Part shown: piece after piece, positions 46,053 to 58,708 of the stretch | Numbering within the stretch: position 1 is the first letter of the stretch | Layout: each line of letters begins with the position of its first letter | DNA from: Pseudomonas entomophila | Lineage (GTDB): Bacteria > Pseudomonadota > Gammaproteobacteria > Pseudomonadales > Pseudomonadaceae | Assembly: GCF_018417595.1 (NCBI RefSeq) | Contig: NZ_CP070982.1 | Location: 4,205,001-4,269,000, forward strand | Reading direction: 5' to 3' | Length of the DNA: 64,000 nucleotides | The notes under the pieces: generated by a model | Seen by the model: the letters and a program-made list of their open reading frames with translations, nothing else | Databases searched by the model: none | Told to the model about the DNA's origin: nothing | Program-made: the position numbers and the translations under genes

Positions 46053-47490
46053 GCAGGAACAGCGTCGCCAACCCCAGGAAGATGAAGAACCCGCCGCTGT
46101 CGGTCACGGCGGTGATCATCACGCTCGAACCCATGGCCGGATCACGCCCCAGACGCGTCAAGGTCATCGGGATCAGCACGCCCATCAAAGCCGCAAGCAA
46201 CAGGTTCAGAGTCATGGCGGCCGTCATTACCAGGCCTAGCGACCAACTGCCGTACAGCCAGAAGGCCACGACACCGATCACCCCACCCCAGATGAGGCCA
46301 TTGAGCAGCGAAACCGCAAGCTCCTTGCGCATCAGGCGGCTGGTGTTGCCCGGCGATACCTGGTCGAGGGCCATCGCCCGCACGATCATGGTGATGGTCT
46401 GGTTACCCGAGTTGCCGCCGATACCGGCAACGATCGGCATCAACGCCGCCAGTGCCACGAGTTTCTCGATCGACCCCTCGAACAACCCGATCACCCGCGA
46501 GGCCACGAATGCCGTGATCAGGTTGATGGCCAGCCAGGCCCAGCGGTTACGCAGCGAACGCCAGACGGACGCGAAGATATCTTCCTCTTCGCGCAGACCC
46601 GCCATGTTGAGCACTTCGCTCTCGCTTTCCTCACGGATCAGGTCAACCATCTCATCGATGGTCAGGCGGCCGATCAGTCGCTCGCCTTTATCCACCACCG
46701 GAGCGGAAACCAGGTCATAACGCTCGAAAGCCAGGGCGGCGTCGTAGGCATCTTCCTCAGGGTGGAAGACCACAGGGTCATTGGCCATGACCTCCGCGAC
46801 CTTCTTGTCCGGGTCGTTGACCAGCAACCGCTTGATCGGCAGCACACCCTTGAGCTTGCCGTCATAATCCACCACGAACAGCTTGTCGGTGTGCCCCGGC
46901 AGCTCCTTGAGCCGACGCAGGTAGCGCAGCACCACTTCAAGGCTGACGTCTTCGCGGATGGTGACCATCTCGAAGTCCATCAACGCACCGACCTGCTCCT
47001 CGTCGTAGCTCAGGGCCGAACGCACGCGTTCGCGCTGCTGGGCATCGAGGCTTTCCATCAGCTCGTGAACGACATCACGCGGCAGCTCGGGCGCCAGGTC
47101 AGCCAGCTCGTCGGCGTCCATCTCCTTGGCGGCAGCCAGCAGCTCGTGATCGTCCATGTCGGCGATCAGGGTCTGGCGGACAGCGTCGGAAACTTCGAGG
47201 AGGATGTCGCCGTCACGGTCGGAGCGCACCAGCTGCCAGACCGTCAGGCGATCTTCCAGCGGCAGCGCTTCGAGAATGTAGGCAATGTCGGCGGGGTGCA
47301 GGTCGTCGAGTTTGCGCTGCAGTTCGACGAGATTCTGGCGGTGGACGAGGTTTTCCACCAGGTCGTGATGGTGACCTTCCTGACGGTGCGTCAGGTCCTC
47401 GACCACCCGCTGGCGCTGCAGCAGTTCGATCACCTGGGCCAGGCGATCCTGCAGGCTCTCTTGGGCTTTCTTTACTTCGACTTCGGTCAT
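46048..47490 (-). CDS. mgtE: Magnesium transporter MgtE
   Basis: MgtE is a Mg2+-gated Mg2+ channel of the inner membrane. The start at ATG 47490 (MTEVEVKKAQESLQDRL, GGAG upstream) gives 480 residues; the open frame extends 10 codons further without support. Order of domains: cytosolic N domain (about 30-165; rich in DLHPADIAYILEALP), CBS pair (about 165-290; VSAPVVDKGERLIGRLTID), plug helix, and five membrane segments (about 315-480) with the pore signature AGIGGNSGNQ. Its stop codon is provided by a REP element, so the last residues abut mobile repeat DNA. Confidence 0.95.
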   Translation of the reverse strand: MTEVEVKKAQESLQDRLAQVIELLQRQRVVEDLTHRQEGHHHDLVENLVHRQNLVELQRKLDDLHPADIAYILEALPLEDRLTVWQLVRSDRDGDILLEVSDAVRQTLIADMDDHELLAAAKEMDADELADLAPELPRDVVHELMESLDAQQRERVRSALSYDEEQVGALMDFEMVTIREDVSLEVVLRYLRRLKELPGHTDKLFVVDYDGKLKGVLPIKRLLVNDPDKKVAEVMANDPVVFHPEEDAYDAALAFERYDLVSAPVVDKGERLIGRLTIDEMVDLIREESESEVLNMAGLREEEDIFASVWRSLRNRWAWLAINLITAFVASRVIGLFEGSIEKLVALAALMPIVAGIGGNSGNQTITMIVRAMALDQVSPGNTSRLMRKELAVSLLNGLIWGGVIGVVAFWLYGSWSLGLVMTAAMTLNLLLAALMGVLIPMTLTRLGRDPAMGSSVMITAVTDSGGFFIFLGLATLFLL

Positions 47491-47880
47491 AGGCGAACTC
47501 CACTCCCAGCAGCGGAGCACGCCGGGAGAATCAATCGGTCAGATCTTTCTGTATGAATCTTGTTAGCGAGTAACTACTGGGTAAGTCCATGGTGGGATTC
47601 CACAAGCCCCGGCGGGGCTGACGGGCGCAATCATACACTGTGTAAGCTGTCGGATCGCTTAAATTTTTGGCCAGAACAATCGTTTGCGAGCCAAAGCTGT
47701 GACAACGCTCGAAGCCAACAGTGCGACGGTGGGTCGGGCGGAAAAAGCACATCGCATTCAGTGCCCCGAACAATTCGCGACTGACCTCGACCTGCAGGAG
47801 CCAGCCTTGCTGGCAAACCACGCGACGCGAGACCTCTACAGAAAAGCGTAGATGCACATCTGCGACAATTCAGCGCGCCA
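47491..47880. other. Gene-free interval upstream of mgtE
   Basis: No convincing gene. A TG-extended -10 (TGTATGAT on the minus strand, plus-strand positions 47630-47637) could start mgtE transcription, leaving a leader of about 135 nt that contains an agccccg/cggggct hairpin near 47605-47620. I do not recognise a known Mg2+ riboswitch in it. Confidence 0.35.
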
Positions 47881-47914
47881 GAAAAACAAAAAGCCCGCTC
47901 TAATGAGCGGGCTT
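47881..47914 (-). terminator. Terminator of the tRNA-Ser/tRNA-Arg array
   Basis: On the minus strand a 10-bp stem (aagcccgctc and its inverse, four-base loop) is followed by TTTTTGTTTTTC, 9 bp past the last tRNA-Arg. Confidence 0.93.
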
Positions 47915-47923
47915 CTTGATGTA

Positions 47924-48000
47924 TGGCGGACTCAGGAGGATTCGAACCTCCGACCGCTCGGTTCGTAGCCGAGTACTCTATCCAGCTGAGCTATGAGTCC
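47924..48000 (-). tRNA. tRNA-Arg (anticodon ACG), copy 5 in transcription order
   Basis: A 77-nt gene with acceptor GGACTCA/TGAGTCC, anticodon loop CTACGAA (ACG, A34 normally modified to inosine), T-loop TTCGAAT and encoded CCA. Identical to the four copies upstream. Confidence 0.97.
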
Positions 48001-48070
48001 GTGGGGTAGTTTTAGACCAGGTTACCACTGGTGGGTTGAAGTAGCCTTGCAAGCAAAGCCATTTCAAAAA

Positions 48071-48147
48071 TGGCGGACTCAGGAGGATTCGAACCTCCGA
48101 CCGCTCGGTTCGTAGCCGAGTACTCTATCCAGCTGAGCTATGAGTCC
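48071..48147 (-). tRNA. tRNA-Arg (anticodon ACG), copy 4
   Basis: 77 nt, sequence identical to the gene at 47924-48000, with encoded CCA. Confidence 0.97.
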
Positions 48148-48217
48148 GTGGGGTAGTTTTAGACCAGGTTACCACTGGTTGATTGAAGCAGCCTTGTAAG
48201 CAAAGCCATTTCAAAAA

Positions 48218-48294
48218 TGGCGGACTCAGGAGGATTCGAACCTCCGACCGCTCGGTTCGTAGCCGAGTACTCTATCCAGCTGAGCTATGAGTCC
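48218..48294 (-). tRNA. tRNA-Arg (anticodon ACG), copy 3
   Basis: 77 nt, identical to its neighbours, with encoded CCA. Confidence 0.97.
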
Positions 48295-48364
48295 GTGGGG
48301 TAGTTTTAGACCAGGTTACCACTGGTTGATTGAAGCAGCCTTGTAAGCAAAGCCATTTCAAAAA

Positions 48365-48441
48365 TGGCGGACTCAGGAGGATTCGAACCTCCGACCGCTC
48401 GGTTCGTAGCCGAGTACTCTATCCAGCTGAGCTATGAGTCC
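48365..48441 (-). tRNA. tRNA-Arg (anticodon ACG), copy 2
   Basis: 77 nt, identical to its neighbours, with encoded CCA. Confidence 0.97.
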
Positions 48442-48511
48442 GTGGGGTAGTTTTAGACCAGGTTACCACTGGTTGATTGAAGCAGCCTTGTAAGCAAAGC
48501 CACTTCAAAAG

Positions 48512-48588
48512 TGGCGGACTCAGGAGGATTCGAACCTCCGACCGCTCGGTTCGTAGCCGAGTACTCTATCCAGCTGAGCTATGAGTCC
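48512..48588 (-). tRNA. tRNA-Arg (anticodon ACG), copy 1 (nearest the promoter)
   Basis: 77 nt, identical to its neighbours, with encoded CCA. It is separated from tRNA-Ser by a different 65-bp spacer. Confidence 0.97.
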
Positions 48589-48653
48589 GTGTCTTGCTGC
48601 GCATTTCAAGCCGCCTGAACACTACATCCGTTCAAAGCGCCCTGAGCGAATAA

Positions 48654-48744
48654 TGGCGGTGAAGGGGGGATTCGAACCCCCGATACCCTTATGAGGTATA
48701 CTCCCTTAGCAGGGGAGCGCCTTCGGCCACTCGGCCACCTCACC
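48654..48744 (-). tRNA. tRNA-Ser (anticodon GCT)
   Basis: A 91-nt class II tRNA: acceptor GGTGAGG/CTTCACC, anticodon stem CTCCC with loop CTGCTAA (GCT, reads AGC/AGU), a long variable arm (TATACCTCATAAGGGTATC region), T-loop TTCGAAT and encoded CCA. It is the first gene of the tRNA transcription unit. Confidence 0.96.
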
Positions 48745-48758
48745 GCAACACGAGGCGA

Positions 48759-48787
48759 ATATTAAACACACCCTTCCTCGTTTGCAA
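48759..48787 (-). promoter_or_regulatory. Sigma-70 promoter of the tRNA-Ser/tRNA-Arg unit
   Basis: On the minus strand TTGCAA (-35), 17 bp, TAATAT (-10), followed by a GC-rich discriminator, a pattern typical of stringently controlled stable-RNA promoters. Transcription would start about 8 bp before tRNA-Ser. Confidence 0.75.
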
Positions 48788-48816
48788 CCCTTTTTTTGAA
48801 AAAAACTTCAAAAAAA

Positions 48817-49005
48817 TTAAAGGCTTGGCTCCTCGTCCTTCTCTTTCTTGATCCGCAGGTAGATTTCCTCGCGGTGAACAGCCACTTCTTTAGGCGCGCT
48901 AACGCCAATACGCACCTGATTGCCTTTGACACCCAGGACCGTCACGGTGATCTCACCGTCACCAATGATCAGGCTCTCGGCGCACCGACGAGTCAGAATC
49001 AGCAT
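48817..49005 (-). CDS. csrA: Carbon storage / translational regulator CsrA (RsmA)
   Basis: CsrA dimers bind GGA motifs in mRNA leaders and repress translation of secondary-metabolism, biofilm and motility genes; small RNAs of the Rsm type titrate it. The 62-residue protein starts [20 protein letters not shown], with the RNA-contacting N-terminal strand (L4, R6) and the [16 protein letters not shown] segment (RNA-binding around VHREEI). A GAGGAG ribosome site is present. It lies downstream of lysC and alaS, the standard Pseudomonas context, and just upstream of the tRNA unit on the same strand. Confidence 0.97.
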   Translation of the reverse strand: MLILTRRCAESLIIGDGEITVTVLGVKGNQVRIGVSAPKEVAVHREEIYLRIKKEKDEEPSL

Positions 49006-49138
49006 AGTTTTCTCCTCACTTGAATCTTCAGGGACAACAGTCTTTGTTTACAGGGCCTGGCCGGGGACGACGGCATGGGCCCGGGACAACTGCCGGCGGC
49101 GCCTGGACAGGGACACCACCAGCGGGCAGAAACGCGAA

Positions 49139-49158
49139 GGGCGCGGCAAGCCGCGCCC
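49139..49158 (-). terminator. GC hairpin after lysC
   Basis: An 8-bp stem gggcgcgg/ccgcgccc with a CAAG loop lies 15 bp beyond the lysC stop, before csrA, with a short T-containing tail on the minus strand. Confidence 0.65.
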
Positions 49159-49172
49159 CTCCAGGCAGCGCC

Positions 49173-50408
49173 TTACTCGCCCTGTCGGGCAGGTGCATCG
49201 AGTTCGAACGCGGTGTGCAGCGCGCGAACAGCCAGCTCCAGGTACTTCTCTTCGATCACCACCGAGACCTTGATCTCGGAGGTGGAGATCATCTGGATAT
49301 TGATGCTCTCCTTCGCCAGGGCCTCGAACATACGGCTGGCAACGCCCGCGTGGGAGCGCATGCCAACACCGACGATCGACACCTTGGCAATCTTGGTGTC
49401 GCCGATCACTTCACGCGCGCCGATTTCACGGGCGGTGTTCTCCAGCACGGCCAGCGCCTTCTCGTACTCGTTGCGGTGCACGGTGAAGGTGAAGTCGGTG
49501 GTGTTATCGTGCGAGACGTTCTGCACGATCATGTCCACTTCGATGTTCGCGGCGCTGATCGGGCCGAGGATCTTGAAGGCGACGCCTGGGGTGTCCGGGA
49601 CGCCACGAATGGTCAGCTTGGCTTCATCACGGTTGAAGGCGATACCGGAAATGATCGGCTGTTCCATGGATTCCTCTTCATCGATGGTAATGAGGGTACC
49701 CGGACCCTCCTTGAAGCTGTGCAGCACGCGCAGCGGGACGTTGTACTTGCCGGCGAACTCCACCGAGCGGATCTGCAGCACCTTGGAGCCGAGGCTGGCC
49801 ATTTCCAGCATCTCCTCGAAGGTGATCTTCTCCAGGCGCTGGGCCTGGGGCACGACACGCGGGTCGGTGGTGTAGACGCCATCGACATCGGTGTAGATCT
49901 GGCATTCGTCGGCCTTCAGGGCCGCCGCCAGTGCCACCCCGGTGGTATCGGAACCGCCACGACCGAGGGTGGTGATGTTGCCATGCTCGTCGACACCCTG
50001 GAAACCGGCGACCACCACCACACGCCCGGCCTTGAGGTCGGCGCGGATCTTCTGGTCGTCGATCTGCAGGATGCGCGCCTTGTTGTGCGCGCTGTCGGTG
50101 AGGATGCGCACCTGGTTGCCGGTGTACGACACCGCCGGCACGCCACGCTTCATCAGGGCCATCGACAACAGGGCGATGGTGACCTGCTCGCCGGTCGAGA
50201 CAATCACATCCAGCTCGCGCGGCTCCGGCTGATCGGTGATCTGCTTGGCCAGGTCGATCAGGCGATTGGTTTCCCCGCTCATGGCCGACAGCACAACCAC
50301 CAGGTCGGTGCCTTGCTCACGGAATTTCTTGACCTTGTCGGCAACCTGCTCGATCCGCTCGATGGAACCGACAGAGGTGCCGCCAAATTTCTGTACGATC
50401 AACGCCAT
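49173..50408 (-). CDS. lysC: Aspartate kinase LysC
   Basis: Catalyses phosphorylation of aspartate, the first step to lysine, methionine, threonine and diaminopimelate. The 411-residue product begins with the kinase signature ALIVQKFGGTSVGSIERI, contains AGFQGVDEHGNITTLGRGGSDTTGVALA (about 135-162) and CQIYTDVDGVYTTDPRVVP, and ends in two ACT domains (about 265-400) that mediate lysine plus threonine feedback inhibition in this family. The length matches Pseudomonas aspartokinase. It lies between alaS and csrA on the minus strand. Confidence 0.97.
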   Translation of the reverse strand: MALIVQKFGGTSVGSIERIEQVADKVKKFREQGTDLVVVLSAMSGETNRLIDLAKQITDQPEPRELDVIVSTGEQVTIALLSMALMKRGVPAVSYTGNQVRILTDSAHNKARILQIDDQKIRADLKAGRVVVVAGFQGVDEHGNITTLGRGGSDTTGVALAAALKADECQIYTDVDGVYTTDPRVVPQAQRLEKITFEEMLEMASLGSKVLQIRSVEFAGKYNVPLRVLHSFKEGPGTLITIDEEESMEQPIISGIAFNRDEAKLTIRGVPDTPGVAFKILGPISAANIEVDMIVQNVSHDNTTDFTFTVHRNEYEKALAVLENTAREIGAREVIGDTKIAKVSIVGVGMRSHAGVASRMFEALAKESINIQMISTSEIKVSVVIEEKYLELAVRALHTAFELDAPARQGE

Positions 50409-50460
50409 TTCAAAGGTGCCTCAGCCCTCAAGGGCCCCAAAAAACAATCCAACATGAAGA

Positions 50461-50483
50461 GGCCGGTGACTAGACCACCGGCC
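50461..50483 (-). terminator. Hairpin between alaS and lysC
   Basis: An 8-bp stem ggccggtg/caccggcc with a seven-base loop lies 8 bp past the alaS stop, followed on the minus strand by a T-containing stretch. Confidence 0.65.
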
Positions 50484-50491
50484 CCTTCATC

Positions 50492-53116
<2,625 letters not shown>

Positions 53117-53356
53117 AGGTTCTTCCACGGAAACGGCGGCCACACGTCGAATCGACGAAACGACGGCAAAGGGCGCCATTATATCCAGCCTGAGCGACGG
53201 ATGCAGTGGGTTTATAAGAGGAAACCATCAATCCGGGATGAAATGACCTTCATTTCCGGTGTCCGTGCCCCCGGCGCGGGATTGATTTAAGTAGTGCCTG
53301 CGCAGGCGCCTGCGCTCCGAGAATGGCCACACCATTTACCCGAAGACGGAGCACGC

Positions 53357-54532
53357 ATGCCCAGCACTGACAGAATCAAGATCGGCACGGCCGCTGATGC
53401 CATTCACACCACCCGCGCCATTCCCTATGAGGACGCGATCCTCAGCGTGGAAACACTGCCATCGCCACCGATCGCGGCCAGCCCGTGCATATTGATTACG
53501 CTCAAGGCGTCCAGCGTCAAGCTGAGCATTCATCGCGGTGAGGACGGCGTGTCCCTGAGCATGCCGGCCGCCTACTACTTCATTACCCTGCACAAGCGGG
53601 AGGACGTGCAGGTGCGCACGGGTGACGGCGATGACACACTAGAGCTCAGCGCGGAAAACGACAGCGTGATCGCGATACAAACCGGTGCTGGCAACGATGT
53701 CATTCACGGCCATACAGGCACAAATGGCAATATTGTCGTCGATGCTGGTGCAGGCAACGACTACATGGAAGTGTCAGGCTCCGGTATCGCGACACTGTAC
53801 GGTGGCAGCGGTAACGACGTGATGCAGGCCAACACCTCCCAAGCCAGCCTGTTCGCAGGCGAAGGGGATGACATCCTCGAAAGCCACGGCGCCTCGATCA
53901 TCAGCGCACCAAGCGGCAGAAACCGCATCACCTGCAAGATGGGTGGCGACCAGGTCTACAGCAACGCGGATTCCCAGATCATCGCAATCAGTGGTGGCGT
54001 CGCCTTGCCCACTGCGGGCGCGCATGCCGGCTACCAGGCGATCAGTATCGATGGCGATATCACCTATCACAACCGCGTGAGCGATCTACTCGCGCTGCTG
54101 GCCACAACCAAGGCCGGCAACAGCCTACTGACAAGCCTCGATGCCAGCGGCGCCCAAATCACCATCAGGGAGATCGGTTCGCTGGACAACGCCTACTATG
54201 AGCCCGACGACATTCACCTCGACCCCTCCGTTCGCGGCATCGATCAAGCAGGCAACAGGCAACTGGCCGGCAGCATCGGCTTCAACCCCCTCACGCAAAA
54301 ACCCAACACACCCGCTGCGGTAATCCTGTTTCACGAACTCTGCCACGCCTGGAACTACGCCAATGGCACGGTCTTGCCAGACCATGAAAACCAGGTCACA
54401 GGATTACCAACGGCGGACAGCTTCGATTTCGATGGCGACCCCAATACCCCGCCGACCAATACCAACCCCGATCCGTTCAACGAAAACGCCTTGCGCCACG
54501 AGCTCGGCCTGCCAAGGCGCAATACCTACTGA
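53357..54532 (+). CDS. Putative secreted M91-type zinc metalloprotease with RTX-like repeats
   Basis: A 391-residue protein (ATG 53357, GGAG 8 nt upstream) with no Sec signal. Residues about 88-175 hold glycine-aspartate repeats of RTX character (GDGDDTLEL, GAGNDVIHG, GAGNDYMEV, GGSGNDVMQA, GEGDDILES). Residues about 230-391 carry a zinc-protease signature: HELCH at 326-330 (HExxH) and a downstream NENALRHELGLPRR segment with E376 as likely third ligand, the arrangement of the M91 family (E. coli NleD, P. syringae HopH1/HopAP1), whose characterised members cut host kinases. Function here is inferred from motifs only. It is a single gene between alaS (divergent) and aruE (convergent). Possible secretion routes are type I (repeats, but no C-terminal signal obvious) or type III/VI. 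Confidence 0.8.
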   Translation: MPSTDRIKIGTAADAIHTTRAIPYEDAILSVETLPSPPIAASPCILITLKASSVKLSIHRGEDGVSLSMPAAYYFITLHKREDVQVRTGDGDDTLELSAENDSVIAIQTGAGNDVIHGHTGTNGNIVVDAGAGNDYMEVSGSGIATLYGGSGNDVMQANTSQASLFAGEGDDILESHGASIISAPSGRNRITCKMGGDQVYSNADSQIIAISGGVALPTAGAHAGYQAISIDGDITYHNRVSDLLALLATTKAGNSLLTSLDASGAQITIREIGSLDNAYYEPDDIHLDPSVRGIDQAGNRQLAGSIGFNPLTQKPNTPAAVILFHELCHAWNYANGTVLPDHENQVTGLPTADSFDFDGDPNTPPTNTNPDPFNENALRHELGLPRRNTY

Positions 54533-54547
54533 CCGGTCATCGATCAC

Positions 54548-55555
54548 TCACACCAGCTGACGCCCATCATTGGGCACCACCAGAATCCCCGCCCTTAGGC
54601 CATTCTTGACCTTGGGGTTGGGGAAGATGATCCGCGCGCCCTCCTCCTCGACCACCCAGCGCGTCTCGGCCAGGTCTTCGGCGAGCAGATAGCCCTTGCT
54701 CAACTCGGAGAAGTTTTCGATGTCCGCCGGCAGGTGCAGGTGGAAGCTGTCGCTGTGCTTGATGATCTCGCGCGCGACGCTGAACAGCTTGAGCCCATCC
54801 AGGGACTGCTCGGTGTTCGGCTCGGAATCTTCGATCAGCTGGATCAGACGGTTCTCGAGTTTGTCGAGATTGACCTCGTCGTTCTGCCCGAACGGGCGAG
54901 CCTTACCCAGTTCCAGAGTGAAGGCTTCGGCATCCAACTGCTCGTAGGTGAAAGCACTGAAGGTGATCGACGACTTGCTCTGCAGCAATACCGCCTCCAT
55001 TCCGGCCGCAGCCAGGCGAGCCAACTCGCGACGGGAGTGCTTGCGACCTTCCTTGTACGGATAAAGCGCGAACTGCTCGATCCTCGACCCGCGAATGGCG
55101 GTATGCAGGTCGTAGTGCAGGCGGGTGCGCTTGGGCTTGCTGAAGAATACCCGGGCGAACTGTTCGAGCTCCGCGGCGCGCAAAGCCTCGAAGCCACTGG
55201 AGAGTTCGTGGCGACCATTGAACAGGCGGTTGATGTCCTGCTCGATGAAACGCTCGCCCTTGCGGATCGCCGCCGGGTTGCCGAACAGGAACAGCACCCG
55301 GGCACGGGGCTTGATCTTGCCGTTGGCAATACCGTGCAGCAACCGCTCGAGCAGTTCGATCGGCGCTGTCTCGTTGCCATGGATACCTGCCGACAGCAGC
55401 AGGTCGCGCTCGCAATCATCGCCTTCGGGCGGGCGCACTTCCAGCGCGCCCTCCCCCAGCCAGCGCAGACGCACGCCCCTGGTGGTCACTTGGGTCTTCT
55501 CGGCCGGTTCGTGACCGGTCAGGGTCAGCTCAAGCAGTTTGCCAAGGGCAAGCAT
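54548..55555 (-). CDS. astE: Succinylglutamate desuccinylase AstE/AruE
   Basis: Last enzyme of the arginine succinyltransferase pathway, releasing glutamate and succinate. The start [17 protein letters not shown] at ATG 55555 (AAGGA upstream) gives 335 residues. The carboxypeptidase-like zinc site is visible in [19 protein letters not shown] (His and Glu) and [18 protein letters not shown] (His and Arg). It is the distal gene of the aruCFGDB operon, separated by 10 bp from the small gene at 55566, and is convergent with the M91-like gene. Confidence 0.96.
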   Translation of the reverse strand: MLALGKLLELTLTGHEPAEKTQVTTRGVRLRWLGEGALEVRPPEGDDCERDLLLSAGIHGNETAPIELLERLLHGIANGKIKPRARVLFLFGNPAAIRKGERFIEQDINRLFNGRHELSSGFEALRAAELEQFARVFFSKPKRTRLHYDLHTAIRGSRIEQFALYPYKEGRKHSRRELARLAAAGMEAVLLQSKSSITFSAFTYEQLDAEAFTLELGKARPFGQNDEVNLDKLENRLIQLIEDSEPNTEQSLDGLKLFSVAREIIKHSDSFHLHLPADIENFSELSKGYLLAEDLAETRWVVEEEGARIIFPNPKVKNGLRAGILVVPNDGRQLV

Positions 55556-55565
55556 AGGCGCTTCC

Positions 55566-55856
55566 TTAGTGGTGGTGGCCGCAGTCCGGGCCATGGACGT
55601 GGTCGTCGTCACCGGCAACGTCGGCCGGCTCCATTTCCAGCTGCAGGCTGACCAGGTTGGTGGCCATCGGGCGCAGCAGCAGGTTGGCGTACTCGGTGTC
55701 GTCTTCCTCGACATCGACGCCGATCAGCAGCTGCCCACGGCCGTCCTGCTGGATCCACACTTCCTTGCCTTGCCAGACCACGGCAAAGCGGGTGCACGAG
55801 GTTTCCAGCTGGGTGCCGTCTTCATCTTCCAGGATCAGGCGCAGGGCGTCGGACAT
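55566..55856 (-). CDS. Small acidic protein with His-rich C-terminal tail in the aru operon
   Basis: Unknown function. The 96-residue product starts [21 protein letters not shown] and has an acidic beta-rich core with two Cys-free hydrophobic stretches, ending [14 protein letters not shown], a probable metal-binding tail (five His, one Cys). It sits between aruB and aruE, where P. aeruginosa also has an uncharacterised gene (PA0900 position). The neighbouring AruE is a zinc enzyme, so a role in metal supply is an attractive but untested idea. Confidence 0.85.
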   Translation of the reverse strand: MSDALRLILEDEDGTQLETSCTRFAVVWQGKEVWIQQDGRGQLLIGVDVEEDDTEYANLLLRPMATNLVSLQLEMEPADVAGDDDHVHGPDCGHHH

Positions 55857-55871
55857 TGCAATTTCTCTCTA

Positions 55872-57221
55872 TCAAGGTTGGCGTTGGAACGGATAGACCG
55901 AACCCAGTTTCAGAATTTGGGTCAGTTCATCCAGTGCCGTACGGCATTCAACCAACAGCTGCGGGTCGGCCAGGTCCGCCTCGCCAAGGCGATCGCGGTA
56001 GTGCTTGTCGACCCACTGCACCAGGGTGTCGTACAGCGAGGCGGTCATGATAACGCCTGGATTGACCGCCGCCAGCTCCGATTCCTTCAGCGCCACGCGC
56101 AAACGCAGGCAAGCCGGGCCGCCACCGTTCTGCATGCTCTGCTTGAGGTCGAACACCTTGACCTCCTTCACCGGGCCGCCCTGGCTGGTCAGCTGGCCCA
56201 GGTAGGCCCAGACACGCTCGTTGTTGCGGCACTCTTCCGGCACCACCAGCAGCATCGAACCATCCTCGCGGCTAAGCAGCTGGCTGTTGAACAGGTAGGA
56301 ACGCACCGCGTCCTCCACCGTCACCGCTGCGCGTGGTACGCAGATGCCCTTGAAGTTGCCACCCTTGCTGGCCAGTTTAGCCTGCAGTTGCCCCAGCACC
56401 GCATCGGTCTCGAGGAAGGCGTCCTCGTGGTAGAACAGCACCTCGCCGTTGCCCACCGCGATCACGTCGTTGTGGAACACGCCCTGGTCGATCACCGCCG
56501 GGTTCTGTTGAGCGTAGACCACGCCGCCATCGCTCAGCCCGTGCAGCCGAGCGACAGCCTGTGAAGCCTCCAGGGTCTGGCGCGCTGGATACTTCTGTGG
56601 CGCAGGGTAACGGCTGTCGAAAGCGCTGCGGCCATAGACGAAGAACTCGACACCAGCCTCGCCGTAGGCGCGGCAGAAACGGGTGTGGTTGGCCGCGCCT
56701 TCGTCACCGAACTGCGCCACGGCTGGCAGCGCTTCATGGTGGGCGAAGACCTTGTCATCGCTGAACATGGCACTGAGCACACGGCTGGTGGTCGGGTGCT
56801 CGATGCTGCGATGGTACTTGCAGTTGAGGTTGGCGGCGGTGAAATGCACGCGACCGTCGGCCGTGTCGGCACTCGGGCTGACGGTGGCGGCGTTGGCCAC
56901 CCACATGCTCGACGCCGAGCAACTGGCAACCAGCAGCGGCATGGCCTCTTTCGCGGCGCGCTGGATCACTTCGGCATCGCTGCCGGTGAAGCCCAGGCGG
57001 CGCAGCGCGGCGATGTCCGGACGCTCCTGCGGGGCCAGCACGCCCTGCTTGAAGCCCATTTCCATCAATGCCTTCATCTTCGCCAGGCCCTGGCGCGCGG
57101 CCTCACGCGGGTTGGACCCCTGCTGGCTGTTGCTCTGCGAGGCTACGTTGCCGTACGACAGGCCGCCGTAGTTGTGGGTCGGCCCCACCAGGCCATCAAA
57201 ATTCACTTCAAAGGATTTCAT
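55872..57221 (-). CDS. astB: N-succinylarginine dihydrolase AstB/AruB
   Basis: Hydrolyses N2-succinylarginine to succinylornithine, ammonia and CO2. The ATG at 57221 ([24 protein letters not shown] upstream) gives 449 residues. Family features are [20 protein letters not shown] at the N-terminus, [21 protein letters not shown] (catalytic His region) and [13 protein letters not shown] with the nucleophilic Cys near residue 365. It has the amidinotransferase-like pentein fold by family. It is the fifth gene of the aru operon. Confidence 0.97.
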   Translation of the reverse strand: MKSFEVNFDGLVGPTHNYGGLSYGNVASQSNSQQGSNPREAARQGLAKMKALMEMGFKQGVLAPQERPDIAALRRLGFTGSDAEVIQRAAKEAMPLLVASCSASSMWVANAATVSPSADTADGRVHFTAANLNCKYHRSIEHPTTSRVLSAMFSDDKVFAHHEALPAVAQFGDEGAANHTRFCRAYGEAGVEFFVYGRSAFDSRYPAPQKYPARQTLEASQAVARLHGLSDGGVVYAQQNPAVIDQGVFHNDVIAVGNGEVLFYHEDAFLETDAVLGQLQAKLASKGGNFKGICVPRAAVTVEDAVRSYLFNSQLLSREDGSMLLVVPEECRNNERVWAYLGQLTSQGGPVKEVKVFDLKQSMQNGGGPACLRLRVALKESELAAVNPGVIMTASLYDTLVQWVDKHYRDRLGEADLADPQLLVECRTALDELTQILKLGSVYPFQRQP

Positions 57222-57244
57222 CGGCAAGGCTCCGAGACCTGTTG

Positions 57245-58708
<1,464 letters not shown>

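Larger units (their letters stand above)
47924..48588 (-). repeat. Five-fold tandem 147-bp repeat of tRNA-Arg(ACG) plus spacer
   Basis: Starts of the tRNA genes (CCA ends) at 47924, 48071, 48218, 48365 and 48512 are exactly 147 bp apart. The 70-bp spacers are almost identical (gtggggtagttttagaccag... and ...gcaaagccatttcaaaaa), with only a few substitutions. Confidence 0.97.

Noticed and set aside
47491..47630. Mg2+ riboswitch in the mgtE leader
   Set aside because: A hairpin is present, but I cannot match it to a known Mg2+-sensing architecture.
47531..47857. Open frame in the mgtE upstream gap
   Set aside because: No ribosome site and no domain; the composition looks non-coding.
47924..48588. 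Regular 147-bp repeat considered as a CRISPR-like array
   Set aside because: The repeat is a functional tRNA gene plus a conserved spacer; there are no short unique spacers and no cas genes.
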